A DNA stretch of 64,000 nucleotides from Nocardioides sp. R-C-SC26 (GCF_021246465.1 NZ_JAHRHK010000007.1:117319-181318), one strand, 5' to 3'; positions 51,654 through 60,790 are shown, counted from the first letter of the stretch. Program-made: numbers and translations. The notes: generated by a model not told the origin, from the letters alone.

Positions 51654-52307
51654 CGTGGCGACGACGAACCGTGGCATCAGGGCCTGGGCCATCGGGCCGA
51701 TCAGCAGCGCGAACGCGACGGTGCCGACGCCGACGACGCCGCCCAGCACGAGCCCGATCAGGACGACGGTCACCTCCAGACCGGTGCGCACGAGCCGGAT
51801 GGAGAGCCCGGTGCGACGCGCCAGCCCCGTCATCAGCCCGTCGCGCGGCCCGCGACCCAGCTGAGCGCCGACGTAGACGGCGGTGGCGAACGCGCACAGC
51901 GCGATGCCGCCGAACATCAACGGCACCTCGATCAGCAGTCCGTCAACCGGGTCGAGGAGCGCCAGCGTGGCATCGGCGGAGAAGCCGACCACCAGGGCGT
52001 TGGCGATCGTCGCGAGACCCGGCTTCTCCCCCAGCGGGATCCAGAGGAGCAGCACGACGAAGCTCATCACCACCACGGCCTGCCCCAGAGTGATCGGCAC
52101 GTGCTGGATCAGCCCCGAGTGCAGCACGTCCCACGGCGCGAGGCCGAGGTCGGCGCGCACCATCAGCGCCAACGAGGCGCCGTAGAGCACCAACCCGACC
52201 GCGAGCTGCGCCAGGCGGCGCGGAAGCCGACCCGCTCGCAGCTGCTCGATCGGCCCGAGGTCGGTCAGCAACGCGACGGCGGGAGTTGGGACGGCGGTCT
52301 CGGTCAC
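51648..52307 (-). CDS. yczE: YczE-family membrane protein
   Basis: 219 residues from GTG 52307, with five to six membrane segments. Family blocks: LAQLAVGLVLYGASLALMVR, ADLGLAPWDVLHSGL, ITLGQAVVVMSFVVLLLWIP and YVGAQLGRGPRDGLMTGLAR. An upstream ATG at 52358 would run through the divergent promoter and is unlikely. Paired with a MocR-like regulator on the other strand, the known yczR-yczE arrangement; a transport role linked to PLP or amino compounds is suspected for the family. The final codon and stop (CGT TGA) come from palindrome copy D. Confidence 0.85.
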   Translation of the reverse strand: MTETAVPTPAVALLTDLGPIEQLRAGRLPRRLAQLAVGLVLYGASLALMVRADLGLAPWDVLHSGLIQHVPITLGQAVVVMSFVVLLLWIPLGEKPGLATIANALVVGFSADATLALLDPVDGLLIEVPLMFGGIALCAFATAVYVGAQLGRGPRDGLMTGLARRTGLSIRLVRTGLEVTVVLIGLVLGGVVGVGTVAFALLIGPMAQALMPRFVVATR

Positions 52308-52324
52308 GACCTCACGATGCCTCG

Positions 52325-52353
52325 CGATTGGCCTGGTCCTCAATAGCCAATCG
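52325..52353. promoter_or_regulatory. Inverted repeat in the yczE/yczR divergent promoter
   Basis: CGATTGGC (52325-52332) and GCCAATCG (52346-52353) are perfect 8-bp inverted arms with a 13-bp spacer, in the 62-bp gap between the two divergent starts. TATTGA lies within it on the minus strand. Likely the regulator's autoregulatory site. Confidence 0.5.
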
Positions 52354-52369
52354 TGCAACAGTGGCCTGC

Positions 52370-53827
52370 ATGAACCAGTCCACTCTGTCGGCGCGACGTC
52401 TCGCCGGTCTGGTGGCCGGCTTCGATCGCGCGCCGGCCTACGTCGGGCTCGCCGACGCCCTCACCCTCCTGATCGGCGACGGCCGCGTCGGCCTCGACGT
52501 CCGGCTGCCAAGCGAGAGGGACCTCACCGAGGCACTCGGGATCTCCCGCACCACGGTGACGCGCGCCTACTCGCTGCTGCGTGAGGCGGGGTACGCCGAG
52601 GCGCGTGTGGGTGCGGGCACCTTCACGCGCGTTCCCGGCGGCCGATCCGCCGTCCACGACCGGGCTCTGCTGCCCCGCGCCGGTGACCACGACGCGATCG
52701 ATCTCAACTGCGCCGCCGCCAGCGCTCCCCCGGGCATCGCCGCCGCCTACGCCGACGCCGTCGCGGAACTGCCTGCCTACCTCAGCGGGCACGGCTACTA
52801 CCCAGCAGGTCTTCGCCCGCTGCAGGAGGCGATCGCTGCGACCTACGCGGCCCGCGGCCTGCCGACCGATCCCGAGCAGATCCTGGTGACACCGGGCGCG
52901 CTGAGCGCCACGACGATCGTGGCGAGGGCATTCCTCGGGGCCGGCGATCGCGCCCTGGTGGAGTCGCCGGTCTATCCGAACGCGATGCAGGCGATCGCCG
53001 GCGCCGGCGCGCGGCTGCGACCGCTGCCGGTCGACCCGCAGGGCTGGGACCTCGACGTCGTGCGCTCGACCGTGCGCGACGTCGCGCCCCGCCTGGCCTA
53101 CCTGATCCCCGACTTCCAGAACCCCACCGGGCACCTGATGGACGATGAGCAGCGCGCGGCGACGGCAGCCGCCCTCCGCCGCGCCCGCACCGTTCCACTC
53201 ATCGACGAGGCCCACCAGCCGCTGGCGCTGGACGGCCAGCGGATGCCGATGCCGTTCGCCGCGCACGCACCGGCGGCGATCACCGTCGGCTCTGCGAGCA
53301 AGGCGTTCTGGGGCGGCATGCGCGTAGGCTGGATCCGCAGCCCCCACGAGCATCTGGACCGGATCACCCAGGCGCGGCTGGGTCTCGACCTCGGTGTGCC
53401 GGTGATCGAGCAGCTCGCGGCCGCGCGCCTGCTGGCCGACCCCGCCGCGGTTCTCGGTGCGCACCTGGCGCGATTACGCGCCCAGCGCGACGCTCTCGTG
53501 GACGCCGTGGCGACGCACCTGCCCCAGTGGCGCTTCGTGCGGCCCTCGGGCGGCCTGGTGCTGTGGTGCGAACTGCCCCGCACCCCGCGGACGTCCGCGG
53601 TCCGGCTCGCAGCGGAGGCGGAGCGGCGCGACGTCATCGTCGCTCCGGGGCCGGCCTTCGCCTTGAACGGCGGGCTCGACCGCTTCGTACGGATCCCGTG
53701 GACGCGACCCGAGGCCGACCTCGTGCTCGCGGTCGAGCGGCTCGCAGAGGCCTGGGAGGGGTTGACCGCGGCCGGCTCGCGCGACGTCGTCGCCGATCGA
53801 CGTCCTGGCCGCGCGTTCGTGGCCTGA
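52370..53827 (+). CDS. yczR: MocR-type (GntR/aminotransferase) transcriptional regulator
   Basis: 485 residues. Residues about 15-90 are a GntR winged helix (DVRLPSERDLTEALGISRTT, VTRAYSLLREAGYAEARVGA). Residues about 115-470 are a class I aminotransferase-like domain with PLP sites: TPGALSATTIVARAFLGAGD, YLIPDFQNPTGHLMDDEQR and the Schiff-base Lys in VGSASKAFWGGMRVGWIR. MocR proteins use bound PLP as effector. Divergent partner yczE indicates the YczR subgroup. ATG 52370. Confidence 0.88.
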   Translation: MNQSTLSARRLAGLVAGFDRAPAYVGLADALTLLIGDGRVGLDVRLPSERDLTEALGISRTTVTRAYSLLREAGYAEARVGAGTFTRVPGGRSAVHDRALLPRAGDHDAIDLNCAAASAPPGIAAAYADAVAELPAYLSGHGYYPAGLRPLQEAIAATYAARGLPTDPEQILVTPGALSATTIVARAFLGAGDRALVESPVYPNAMQAIAGAGARLRPLPVDPQGWDLDVVRSTVRDVAPRLAYLIPDFQNPTGHLMDDEQRAATAAALRRARTVPLIDEAHQPLALDGQRMPMPFAAHAPAAITVGSASKAFWGGMRVGWIRSPHEHLDRITQARLGLDLGVPVIEQLAAARLLADPAAVLGAHLARLRAQRDALVDAVATHLPQWRFVRPSGGLVLWCELPRTPRTSAVRLAAEAERRDVIVAPGPAFALNGGLDRFVRIPWTRPEADLVLAVERLAEAWEGLTAAGSRDVVADRRPGRAFVA

Positions 53828-53900
53828 GCCCGGGTCCACCGATGCGCGCCGGCTGTGCGTCGATCGGGGGGAATCGGGCTGAGACGGTCCGGGCGAGCAG

Positions 53901-55493
53901 TCAGGTCAGATCGACCGCGCGCGCCGCGTGGGCGTTCATCGCCGACTCGATCTCGGCGAGCACCTCCGCGGAGATCGCGGTGTCGACCGAGAGCGCGACC
54001 AGCGCCTCGCCGCCCAGCGCATCGCGGGAGACCTGCATGCCGGCGATGTTGACCCCCGCCTCGCCGAGGATGCGTCCGACGGTGCCGACCATGCCCGGGC
54101 GGTCTCGGTAGCTGAAGAAGGCCAGGTGCGTGGTGGGCTCGAGGTCGATGTCGTAGCCGTTGACCTCGACCAGGCGCTCGCGGTGGGCGATCCCGATCAG
54201 GGTGCCGCCGACCGAGACCTGCGATCCGTCGGCCAAGGTGCCGCGCAACGTGATCAGGTTCCGGTGGTCGGGGCTCTCGGAGTCCGTGACCAGCCGCACC
54301 GAGGTGCCGCGCTCCAGAGCGAGCAGCGGGGCGTTGACGTAGGACACGGTCTCCTCGACGACGTCGGTGAAGACACCCTTGAGCGCGGCCAGCTCGAGCA
54401 CCTTGACGTCGAGGTTGCCGATCTCTCCGCGCACCTCGACGTCGATCTGCTGGGCGACCTCGCCCGCCACACCGGTGAAGATGCGACCGAGCTTCTCGGT
54501 GAGCGGGATACCGGGGCGCACCTCCTCGGCGATCACCCCGCCCTGCACGTTCACGGCATCGGGCACCAGCTCGCCGGCGAGGGCCAGCCGCACCGAGCGC
54601 GCGACGGCGAGGCCTGCCTTCTCCTGGGCCTCGTCGGTCGAGGCGCCCAGGTGCGGCGTCGCGACGACGTTGTCGAGCTCGAACAACGGACTGTCGGTGC
54701 ACGGCTCGGAGGCGAACACGTCGAGCCCGGCCGCGGTGATCTGACCGGAGACGAGTGCGTCGTAGAGCGCCTCCTCGTCGACGATGCCGCCGCGGGCAGC
54801 GTTGACGAGGACGAGCTCGGGCTTGGCCCGGGCCAGCTCGTCGGCACCGATCAGCCCGACCGTCTCGGGCGTCTTGGGCAGGTGCACCGACATGAAGTCG
54901 GCCTCGGCGAGCAGGGTGTCCAGGTCGACCAGCCGGACGCCTGCCTGCGCGGCACGCCCCGCCTGCACGTAGGGGTCGTAGGCGATGACGGTCATGCCGA
55001 AGGCGGCGAGTCGCTGCGCCACGAGCACGCCGATGCGCCCCAACCCGACGATGCCCACGGTCTTCTCGTACAGCTCGATGCCGGTGAAGGCGCTGCGCCG
55101 CCACTGGCCGGCGCGCAGTGCCGCGTGCGCCGGCGAGACGTGGCGAGCGGCCGCGAGCATGAGGGCGACCGCGAGCTCGGCGGCGGAGACGATGTTCGAC
55201 GTCGGCGCGTTGACCACCATGACGCCGTGCTGCGTCGCGGCCCGGACATCGACGTTGTCCAGTCCGACGCCGGCGCGTGCCACCACGCGCAGCCGACGTC
55301 CGGCCTCCAGCGCCTCGATATCGATCCTGGTCGCCGAGCGCACCAGCACCGCATCGGCATCGGCGACGGCAGTCAGGAACGCCACGCGGTCGGTGCCGTC
55401 GACGTGACGGATGTCGAAGTCCGGCCCGAGCGCCTCGACCGTCGCGGGGCTCAGCTCTTCGGCGATCAGGACGACGGCACGCTCGAGACTCAC
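53901..55493 (-). CDS. serA: D-3-phosphoglycerate dehydrogenase
   Basis: 530 residues, first enzyme of serine synthesis. NAD site VGIVGLGRIGVLVAQRLAAF; catalytic Arg in NAARGGIVDEEAL, Glu in DVFASEP and His in VVATPHLGAST. The long form is present: an intervening ASB domain (about 320-450) and a C-terminal ACT domain (RDRPGMVGTVGRILGEAGVN), as in the mycobacterial serine-regulated enzyme. GTG 55493 is the start that keeps the usual N-terminus. Monocistronic and convergent with yczR. Confidence 0.95.
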   Translation of the reverse strand: MSLERAVVLIAEELSPATVEALGPDFDIRHVDGTDRVAFLTAVADADAVLVRSATRIDIEALEAGRRLRVVARAGVGLDNVDVRAATQHGVMVVNAPTSNIVSAAELAVALMLAAARHVSPAHAALRAGQWRRSAFTGIELYEKTVGIVGLGRIGVLVAQRLAAFGMTVIAYDPYVQAGRAAQAGVRLVDLDTLLAEADFMSVHLPKTPETVGLIGADELARAKPELVLVNAARGGIVDEEALYDALVSGQITAAGLDVFASEPCTDSPLFELDNVVATPHLGASTDEAQEKAGLAVARSVRLALAGELVPDAVNVQGGVIAEEVRPGIPLTEKLGRIFTGVAGEVAQQIDVEVRGEIGNLDVKVLELAALKGVFTDVVEETVSYVNAPLLALERGTSVRLVTDSESPDHRNLITLRGTLADGSQVSVGGTLIGIAHRERLVEVNGYDIDLEPTTHLAFFSYRDRPGMVGTVGRILGEAGVNIAGMQVSRDALGGEALVALSVDTAISAEVLAEIESAMNAHAARAVDLT

Positions 55494-55557
55494 GACCGTG
55501 ACAGTAGCGAAGCCGACCGCCGTCGACGGCGGTTCGCCGCGGGGGCGAGGCAGCGGG

Positions 55558-55594
55558 AAATTCAGGTGACGCGACGCGCTCGGCGATCTACGGT
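55558..55594 (+). promoter_or_regulatory. Possible WhiB7-type promoter of the ABC-F gene
   Basis: AAATTC (55558-55563), an AT-rich patch in GC-rich DNA, lies immediately upstream of GTGACG (55566-55571, -35). A 17-bp spacer leads to TACGGT (55589-55594, -10). An AT-rich element against the -35 is the known layout of WhiB7-activated promoters, which often drive ABC-F resistance genes in actinobacteria. Confidence 0.35.
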
Positions 55595-55629
55595 CGAGGG
55601 CGTCACATCGTCCAACAGAGGGAGCACCG

Positions 55630-55641
55630 GTGGAGCTCTGA
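55630..55641 (+). CDS. Three-codon upstream ORF before the ABC-F gene
   Basis: GTG GAG CTC TGA (encoding MEL) with a good Shine-Dalgarno AGGGAG seven bases before it, 43 nt upstream of the ABC-F ATG. Short leader ORFs are a known control element of ribosome-protection ABC-F genes. It may also be chance. Confidence 0.3.
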   Translation: MEL

Positions 55642-55684
55642 GGTCTCGCCATCACGACACCTCGAACCTGAACAGGGATCCGCC

Positions 55685-57316
55685 ATGCCCGCACACCCTC
55701 CACCGACCCATCCCGGCGACGCGTCGGCCACCTTCGTCGCCACGGGTCTCGTCCACCGATGGCCCGATGGCGCGCCGTCGTTCGACGGCCTCGACCTGGT
55801 CGTCCCGCCCGGGCGGACTGCACTCGTCGGGAGCAACGGCAGCGGCAAGTCGACGTTGCTGCGACTTCTCGTCGGCGGCCTGACGCCCGCGGCCGGCGTC
55901 GTGCGACGCCCCGAGAGCCTCGGCTACCTGCCGCAGAGCCTGACCCGTGCCGCGGAGACCCCGGCCGCCGACGTCCTGGGCATCGGCGAGATCCTGCGTG
56001 CGCTGCGCCGCATCGAGAGCGGATCGATCGCCACCGCCGACTTCGACATCGTCGGCCAGGACTGGGACATCGCCGAGCGCTCCTCGGTCGCGCTCGCCCG
56101 CCTCGGTCTGCCGGCCTCGGTGCTGGAACGTCGACTCGGCGAGCTCTCCGGTGGTGAAGTCGTCCAGCTCGGTCTCGCCCGACTCGTACTGCTCCGCCCT
56201 CGCACCCTGGTGCTGGACGAGCCGACGAACAACCTCGACGCCGATGCTCGCGCACGACTCGCCGAGATGGTCGACACCTGGCACGGGTCGGTCCTGCTCG
56301 TCAGTCACGACCAAGCGCTGCTCGGCGGGGTCGATCATGTCGGCGAGCTCCGCAGCGGCGCCGTCCGCTGGTACGGCGGCAACCTCGACGACTTCCGCGC
56401 ACAGGTCGACGTCGAGCAGGGCGCCGCTCGGCAAGCGGTCACCGCCGCGCGTGGCGACCTCCGCCGTCAGCAGGCGGACCGGGTCGAGGCGGAGCGCATG
56501 ATCGCCCAGCGCAAGCGCCAGGGCAGCGCGAACGCCGCGCGCTCGAACATGCCACGGGGAGCGCAGGACTTCTGGAAGAACCGCTCGGAGAAGCACGCCT
56601 CGCGCTACCGCGACCTGCACCGGCGCCGGCTCGACGAGGCGCGCGACCGGCTGGCCGAGGCGGAAGAGCGCGTGCACGCGGACGACGCGCCACGCATCGA
56701 CCTCCCGGACACCGTGGTCCATCGCGGCAGCCAGGTGGTGCACACCCGTGGACTGGTGCTCCGCACGGGGCGTGCGATCGACCTTGAGGTGACCGGGCCC
56801 GAGCGGATCGCCGTGCTCGGCGCCAACGGCAGCGGGAAGACCACCCTGCTGCACACGCTGGCCGGGCTGCTCGAGCCGCGATCGGGCCAGGTCGGCACGT
56901 TCGTCCCGGTGGGCCTGCTCACCCAGCGGCTCGACGACCTGGACGACGCCCTCAGCGTGGTCGACACCGTGCGCTCGGTCGCCCCCGACGCGGCGGCGAA
57001 CGACGTCCGCGCGACCCTCGCGCGGTTCGGTTTCCGAGGGGCGACCGCCGAGGCGCGGGTCGCCTCGCTCTCAGGCGGGGAGAGGCTCCGCGCAGCGTTG
57101 GCCCGCGTGCTGCTCGCCGAGCCGACCCCGCGCCTGCTGCTGCTCGACGAACCGACCAACAACCTGGACTTCGACGCCTACGACGCCCTGGTGTCAGCCA
57201 TCGACGCCTACGCCGGCGCCCTCCTGGTCGTCAGCCACGACAGGGCGTTCATCGAGGAGGTCGGCATCGACCGCGTGATCGATCTCGACGACGAACCGTC
57301 ATCGGCAGCGCCGTGA
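55685..57316 (+). CDS. ABC-F family ATPase (ribosome-acting)
   Basis: 543 residues, two ABC domains in one chain with no membrane segment. Domain 1: Walker A GSNGSGKST, signature LSGGEVVQLGLARL, Walker B LVLDEPTNNLD. Domain 2: GANGSGKTT, LSGGERLRAALARV, LLLDEPTNNLDFD. The inter-domain linker (about 250-330) is a charged coiled coil (QADRVEAERMIAQRKRQGSA), the P-site tRNA interaction motif region. Members act on the ribosome as translation factors or dislodge antibiotics; which applies here cannot be told. RBS AGGGA lies six bases before the ATG. Confidence 0.88.
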   Translation: MPAHPPPTHPGDASATFVATGLVHRWPDGAPSFDGLDLVVPPGRTALVGSNGSGKSTLLRLLVGGLTPAAGVVRRPESLGYLPQSLTRAAETPAADVLGIGEILRALRRIESGSIATADFDIVGQDWDIAERSSVALARLGLPASVLERRLGELSGGEVVQLGLARLVLLRPRTLVLDEPTNNLDADARARLAEMVDTWHGSVLLVSHDQALLGGVDHVGELRSGAVRWYGGNLDDFRAQVDVEQGAARQAVTAARGDLRRQQADRVEAERMIAQRKRQGSANAARSNMPRGAQDFWKNRSEKHASRYRDLHRRRLDEARDRLAEAEERVHADDAPRIDLPDTVVHRGSQVVHTRGLVLRTGRAIDLEVTGPERIAVLGANGSGKTTLLHTLAGLLEPRSGQVGTFVPVGLLTQRLDDLDDALSVVDTVRSVAPDAAANDVRATLARFGFRGATAEARVASLSGGERLRAALARVLLAEPTPRLLLLDEPTNNLDFDAYDALVSAIDAYAGALLVVSHDRAFIEEVGIDRVIDLDDEPSSAAP

Positions 57317-57326
57317 CGAGGAGGGT

Positions 57327-58586
57327 TCAGGCGAAGAGCGCCTGGCCGAGGTACTCCCCCGAAGCCGCGCCGGGCGGCACCGCGAAGAGGGCCGAACCCG
57401 TCGTCTTGAGGTACTCCATCAGGGCGTCGGACCTGGCCATCGCGCTCTGGATCGGGATGAAGTGGGTCGCCGGATCACGCACGTAGGCGATGAAGAACAG
57501 GCCGGCGTCGAGCCCGCCGAGCGCATCGGAGCCGTCGACGAAGTTGTACCCGCGCCGCAGCATCCGCGCCCCGTCGTGGAAGTCGGGGTGGACCACGCGC
57601 ACGTGCGCGTCGACCGGGATCGAGGGGGCCGTTCCGGTCACGGCGTCGAAGTCCATGTCCGCGAACTCGCCACCACCGCTGAGCGGACCACCCTCGCCCT
57701 TGGTGCGGCCGACGAACTGCTCCTGGTCCTGCAGCGGCTGACGGTCCCAGACCTCGATCGTCATGTTGATCCGGCGCGCACACAGATAGGAGCCGCCGAC
57801 CAGCCACGGCGCCGCAGCGTCGTCGTCCGCCCCCACCCAGACATGCTCGTCCAGCGCTGCGCGCTCCTCGGCCTTGAGATTGGCGGTGCCGTCCTTGAAC
57901 CCGAACAGGTTGCGCGGCGTGTCCTGGCTCGTCGAGGTGGACGACGTACGCCCGAAGCCCAGTTGGGACCACCGCACGGAGGCCCGGCCGAACGCGATCC
58001 GCGCGAGGTTGCGCACCGCGTGCACCGCGACCTGCGGGTCGTCGGCGCAGGCCTGCACGCACAGGTCGCCGTCGGAGCGAGTCGGGTCGAGGTCGTCCGC
58101 CGGAAAGTGCGGCAACCGCGCCAACGCGGCCGGACGCCGCTCGGCGAGCCCGAAGCGGTCGTCGAAGAGAGAGGGGCCGAAGCCGATGGTGATCGTCAAT
58201 CCGGACGGCGGCAGCCCGATCGCCTCGCCGGTGTCGTCCGGCGGCAGCAACGGATCGCCCTCGACCGGGCCGATCGGTCCCGCGCCGTCCCCTCGCGTCA
58301 TGCGTTCGGCGGCCGCCGTCCAGTCATCCAGCAGCGAGATCAGCTCGGCACGGTCGGTGGTGGTGACGTCGAACGCCGCGAAGTGCAGCCGATCCTGGGC
58401 AGGCGTGACGATGCCGGCCTGGTGGGCACCGCGGAAGGCGTAGGACGTCGCGCGGGCGACGTCGTCGGCATCGGGACTCAGGCGATCACCGATCAGGGCG
58501 CCGCCGACGCCCGCGATCGCGCCGATACCGAGACCGCCGCCGAGCAGCTTGCGACGCGAGACGCCCCGGCCTCCCGACTCCACCAT
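57327..58586 (-). CDS. efeB: EfeB-like Dyp-type haem peroxidase
   Basis: 419 residues. Tat signal at the N-terminus (SRRKLLGGGLGIGAIAGVGG). The Dyp-peroxidase GxxDG motif is in FGFKDGTANL, and the proximal haem His region lies in the C-terminal half (HVRVVHPDFHDGARMLRRGY). EfeB is exported folded and works with EfeO and EfeU in ferrous/ferric iron or haem-iron uptake. Third gene of efeUOB, starting five bases after the efeO stop. Confidence 0.92.
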   Translation of the reverse strand: MVESGGRGVSRRKLLGGGLGIGAIAGVGGALIGDRLSPDADDVARATSYAFRGAHQAGIVTPAQDRLHFAAFDVTTTDRAELISLLDDWTAAAERMTRGDGAGPIGPVEGDPLLPPDDTGEAIGLPPSGLTITIGFGPSLFDDRFGLAERRPAALARLPHFPADDLDPTRSDGDLCVQACADDPQVAVHAVRNLARIAFGRASVRWSQLGFGRTSSTSTSQDTPRNLFGFKDGTANLKAEERAALDEHVWVGADDDAAAPWLVGGSYLCARRINMTIEVWDRQPLQDQEQFVGRTKGEGGPLSGGGEFADMDFDAVTGTAPSIPVDAHVRVVHPDFHDGARMLRRGYNFVDGSDALGGLDAGLFFIAYVRDPATHFIPIQSAMARSDALMEYLKTTGSALFAVPPGAASGEYLGQALFA

Positions 58587-58591
58587 CGCCG

Positions 58592-59761
58592 TCAGACCAC
58601 CGCGGCAGTCAGCCGTGACAGCGGCTCGGAGAGCGCGTTGACGGCGTCGGAGAGCTGCTTGATCTGATCGGGCGGGACGTCGGTGTAGAGCGCGAAGCCG
58701 TCCCCCACCCGCTGGGCGTCCAGCAACTCCTGCAGAGCGTCGAAGCGCTTGGTCAGCTCGGCCGCGAGCTCGGGATCGTTGGTCTCGACGATCGGCTCGA
58801 CCCCCTCGAACGCGACGCGGGCGCCGTCGACGTTGGCCTGGAAGTCCCACAGATCGGTGTGCGACCAGAACTCCTCCTCACCGGTGACCTTGCCGGTGGC
58901 GACCTCCTCGAGCAGCCCGCGGGAGCCGTTGGCGACCTGGTCGATGGTGTAGGTGAGCTTCTGGACGCGGCCGTCGAGGGTGCGGGTGTTGGCGAGCAGG
59001 TCGTCGGCGTACGTGACGCGCTGTGCCGCGGTGAGCGGACGGTAGTCGGCACCTGCCTCGGCCGGCCAGAGGTCCTTCTCGATGCGGTGCCAGCCGGTCC
59101 ACTCCTGGCCGGGCTCGAGGTCGGCCTCGCGCAGGTCCATCTTCGGGTCGAGGTCGCCGAAGGACTCCGCCACCGTCTCGATCCGCTCCCAATGGGTGCG
59201 GGCGACGGGGTAGAGCGCACGAGCGCCGTCGTCGTCGCCGGCCTTGTAGAGGTCGACGAACCGGCTGGTCTTGGCGAGCAGTTGCGCCGACTGGTCCTTG
59301 ACGTAGGAGGCGTAATTCGTCAGCGCCTGGTCGACCAGCTCTTGGTCGGAGGCAGCCAGCGCGGGCTGCTCGCCGGACGGCGTGACGGTGAACGCCGAGC
59401 GGATGCCGTCGCCCTTCATGCCGGGCTTGCAGGCGGTGAAGTAGTCGCCGTCGGGGGCGTTGACGGTCAACTTGTTGGAGGCGCCGGGGCCGATGTTCTC
59501 CACCTCGCCGAGGATGCGCAGGCCGTCGTCGCCGAGGACGTAGAACTCGGTGACGACGCTGCCGGAGTTGGTCACCGTGAACGTCAGCGTGCCTGCGGGG
59601 GCGGTGTCGCCGGAGACGTCGCACGCGTCGTCGGACGCGTTGACGGTGAAGGCCCGCGTGGCGTCGTCGGAGGGTGCGGTGCTCTCCGTACCGCACGCGG
59701 CGAGCACCGGGGCGAGGACCGCCAGGGCGGAGACGGCTGCGAGGGCGGAGCTGCGCTTCAC
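58592..59761 (-). CDS. efeO: EfeO iron uptake lipoprotein
   Basis: 389 residues from GTG 59761, overlapping the efeU stop (GTGA). Lipobox LAAC near residue 23. Residues about 35-125 are a cupredoxin-like domain with Cys pairs (DDACDVSGD, YFTACKPGM). Residues about 140-389 are the M75/imelysin-like EfeO domain, with the metal-binding HxxE in GWHRIEKDLWP and YTIDQVANGSRGLLEEVATG. It binds iron outside the membrane and passes it to EfeU. Confidence 0.93.
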   Translation of the reverse strand: MKRSSALAAVSALAVLAPVLAACGTESTAPSDDATRAFTVNASDDACDVSGDTAPAGTLTFTVTNSGSVVTEFYVLGDDGLRILGEVENIGPGASNKLTVNAPDGDYFTACKPGMKGDGIRSAFTVTPSGEQPALAASDQELVDQALTNYASYVKDQSAQLLAKTSRFVDLYKAGDDDGARALYPVARTHWERIETVAESFGDLDPKMDLREADLEPGQEWTGWHRIEKDLWPAEAGADYRPLTAAQRVTYADDLLANTRTLDGRVQKLTYTIDQVANGSRGLLEEVATGKVTGEEEFWSHTDLWDFQANVDGARVAFEGVEPIVETNDPELAAELTKRFDALQELLDAQRVGDGFALYTDVPPDQIKQLSDAVNALSEPLSRLTAAVV

Positions 59762-60633
59762 GAGGTGACCTCCTGGGTCGTGGATGACGGGGCGGGGCGC
59801 GGCGCGCGACGGCGCCGGGCCGCCAGCAGGAAGAGCGTCATGACCGGGACGACGTAGGCCCACCAGACGAGCACCTCCAGCACACTGGGGCGCGCGGTGA
59901 GGTTGAGCATCCCGGCGAGGATCGCGCCGTACCAGGAGCTCGGGTCGTACCAGCCGGAGATGTCCCAGGCGTGGCTGTTCAGGCCCGGCAGGACGCCGAT
60001 CTCCTGGAGGTCGTGGACGCCGTAGGAGAGAACCCCGGCGGCGACGAACACCAGGAACGCGCCGGTCCAGGTGAAGAACACCGTGAGGTTGATGCTGATC
60101 GCACCGCGGTAGAGCAGGAACCCGATCACCACGGCGGTGGCGATACCGAGCAGGGCGCCGATGAGCGGCGTGCTGGTGAGCTCCGTGCCCGGCGCCTGGT
60201 CGCGTCCGGTCGCGGTCTGGGTGTTCGCCCACAGGATCGCCGCCGTCTCCATGCCCTCGCGTCCCACGGCGAGGAACGAGACCAGGGCGAGCGCGAACGG
60301 GCGGTCGGCTGCGGCGTCGAGCCGCCCGCGCAGCTCGCCGGCGATGCTGCGCGCCGCGCCCGCCATCCAGAACACCATGAACGTCACGAATGCCGCGGCG
60401 ACCAGCGAGAGGACGCCGCCGAGGAGCTCGGTGGAGCGGAAGTCCAGCTTGCGCGACTGCGCCCCGAGCAGGAGCGTCGCCCCCACCGGGAGCAGCACCG
60501 CGACCGCGACGCCCGTCCAGATCCACCTCAACTGGTGACGTCGATCCGACTTCACCAGGTAGGCCACCAGGATGCTGACGACCAGGGCGGCCTCCAGGCC
60601 CTCCCGCAGGCCGATCAGAAAGTTGCTGAGCAC
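59758..60633 (-). CDS. efeU: EfeU/FTR1-family iron permease
   Basis: 291 residues from GTG 60633, seven membrane segments. The two REGLE-type iron-binding motifs are GLREGLEAAL (residues 8-17) and VGREGMETA. Matches EfeU/Ftr1 in length and order. First gene of efeUOB, behind a candidate iron box at 60659-60672, so expression should rise in iron limitation. Confidence 0.93.
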   Translation of the reverse strand: MLSNFLIGLREGLEAALVVSILVAYLVKSDRRHQLRWIWTGVAVAVLLPVGATLLLGAQSRKLDFRSTELLGGVLSLVAAAFVTFMVFWMAGAARSIAGELRGRLDAAADRPFALALVSFLAVGREGMETAAILWANTQTATGRDQAPGTELTSTPLIGALLGIATAVVIGFLLYRGAISINLTVFFTWTGAFLVFVAAGVLSYGVHDLQEIGVLPGLNSHAWDISGWYDPSSWYGAILAGMLNLTARPSVLEVLVWWAYVVPVMTLFLLAARRRRAPRPAPSSTTQEVTS

Positions 60634-60658
60634 AAGCGTCGAGCGTACGCCTGTCTAC

Positions 60659-60672
60659 TTAGGGTCGCCTAA
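60659..60672 (-). promoter_or_regulatory. Candidate IdeR/DmdR iron box of efeUOB
   Basis: TTAGGGTCGCCTAA is a palindrome of two TTAGG half-sites with a 4-bp spacer, a spacing found within the IdeR consensus. It is 26 bp before the efeU start. Weaker than the other three boxes. Confidence 0.55.
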
Positions 60673-60739
60673 TCTCGACGGGGTGGTCTGGGCCGGTGGG
60701 AGAAGCACCGGCTACCCCGTGATTCTCCTCAACGATGCG

Positions 60740-60790
60740 GCGAAACTCCCGGAACACGGGTCGAAAACCGCCGACAGACGGGAGTTTCGC
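60740..60790 (-). terminator. 12-bp inverted repeat downstream of the FrnE-like gene
   Basis: GCGAAACTCCCG (60740-60751) and CGGGAGTTTCGC (60779-60790) are perfect arms with a 27-nt loop. The hairpin follows the FrnE-like gene on the minus strand and precedes efeU, so a terminator is likely. Nothing else is apparent in the 217-bp gap apart from the iron box. Confidence 0.5.
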
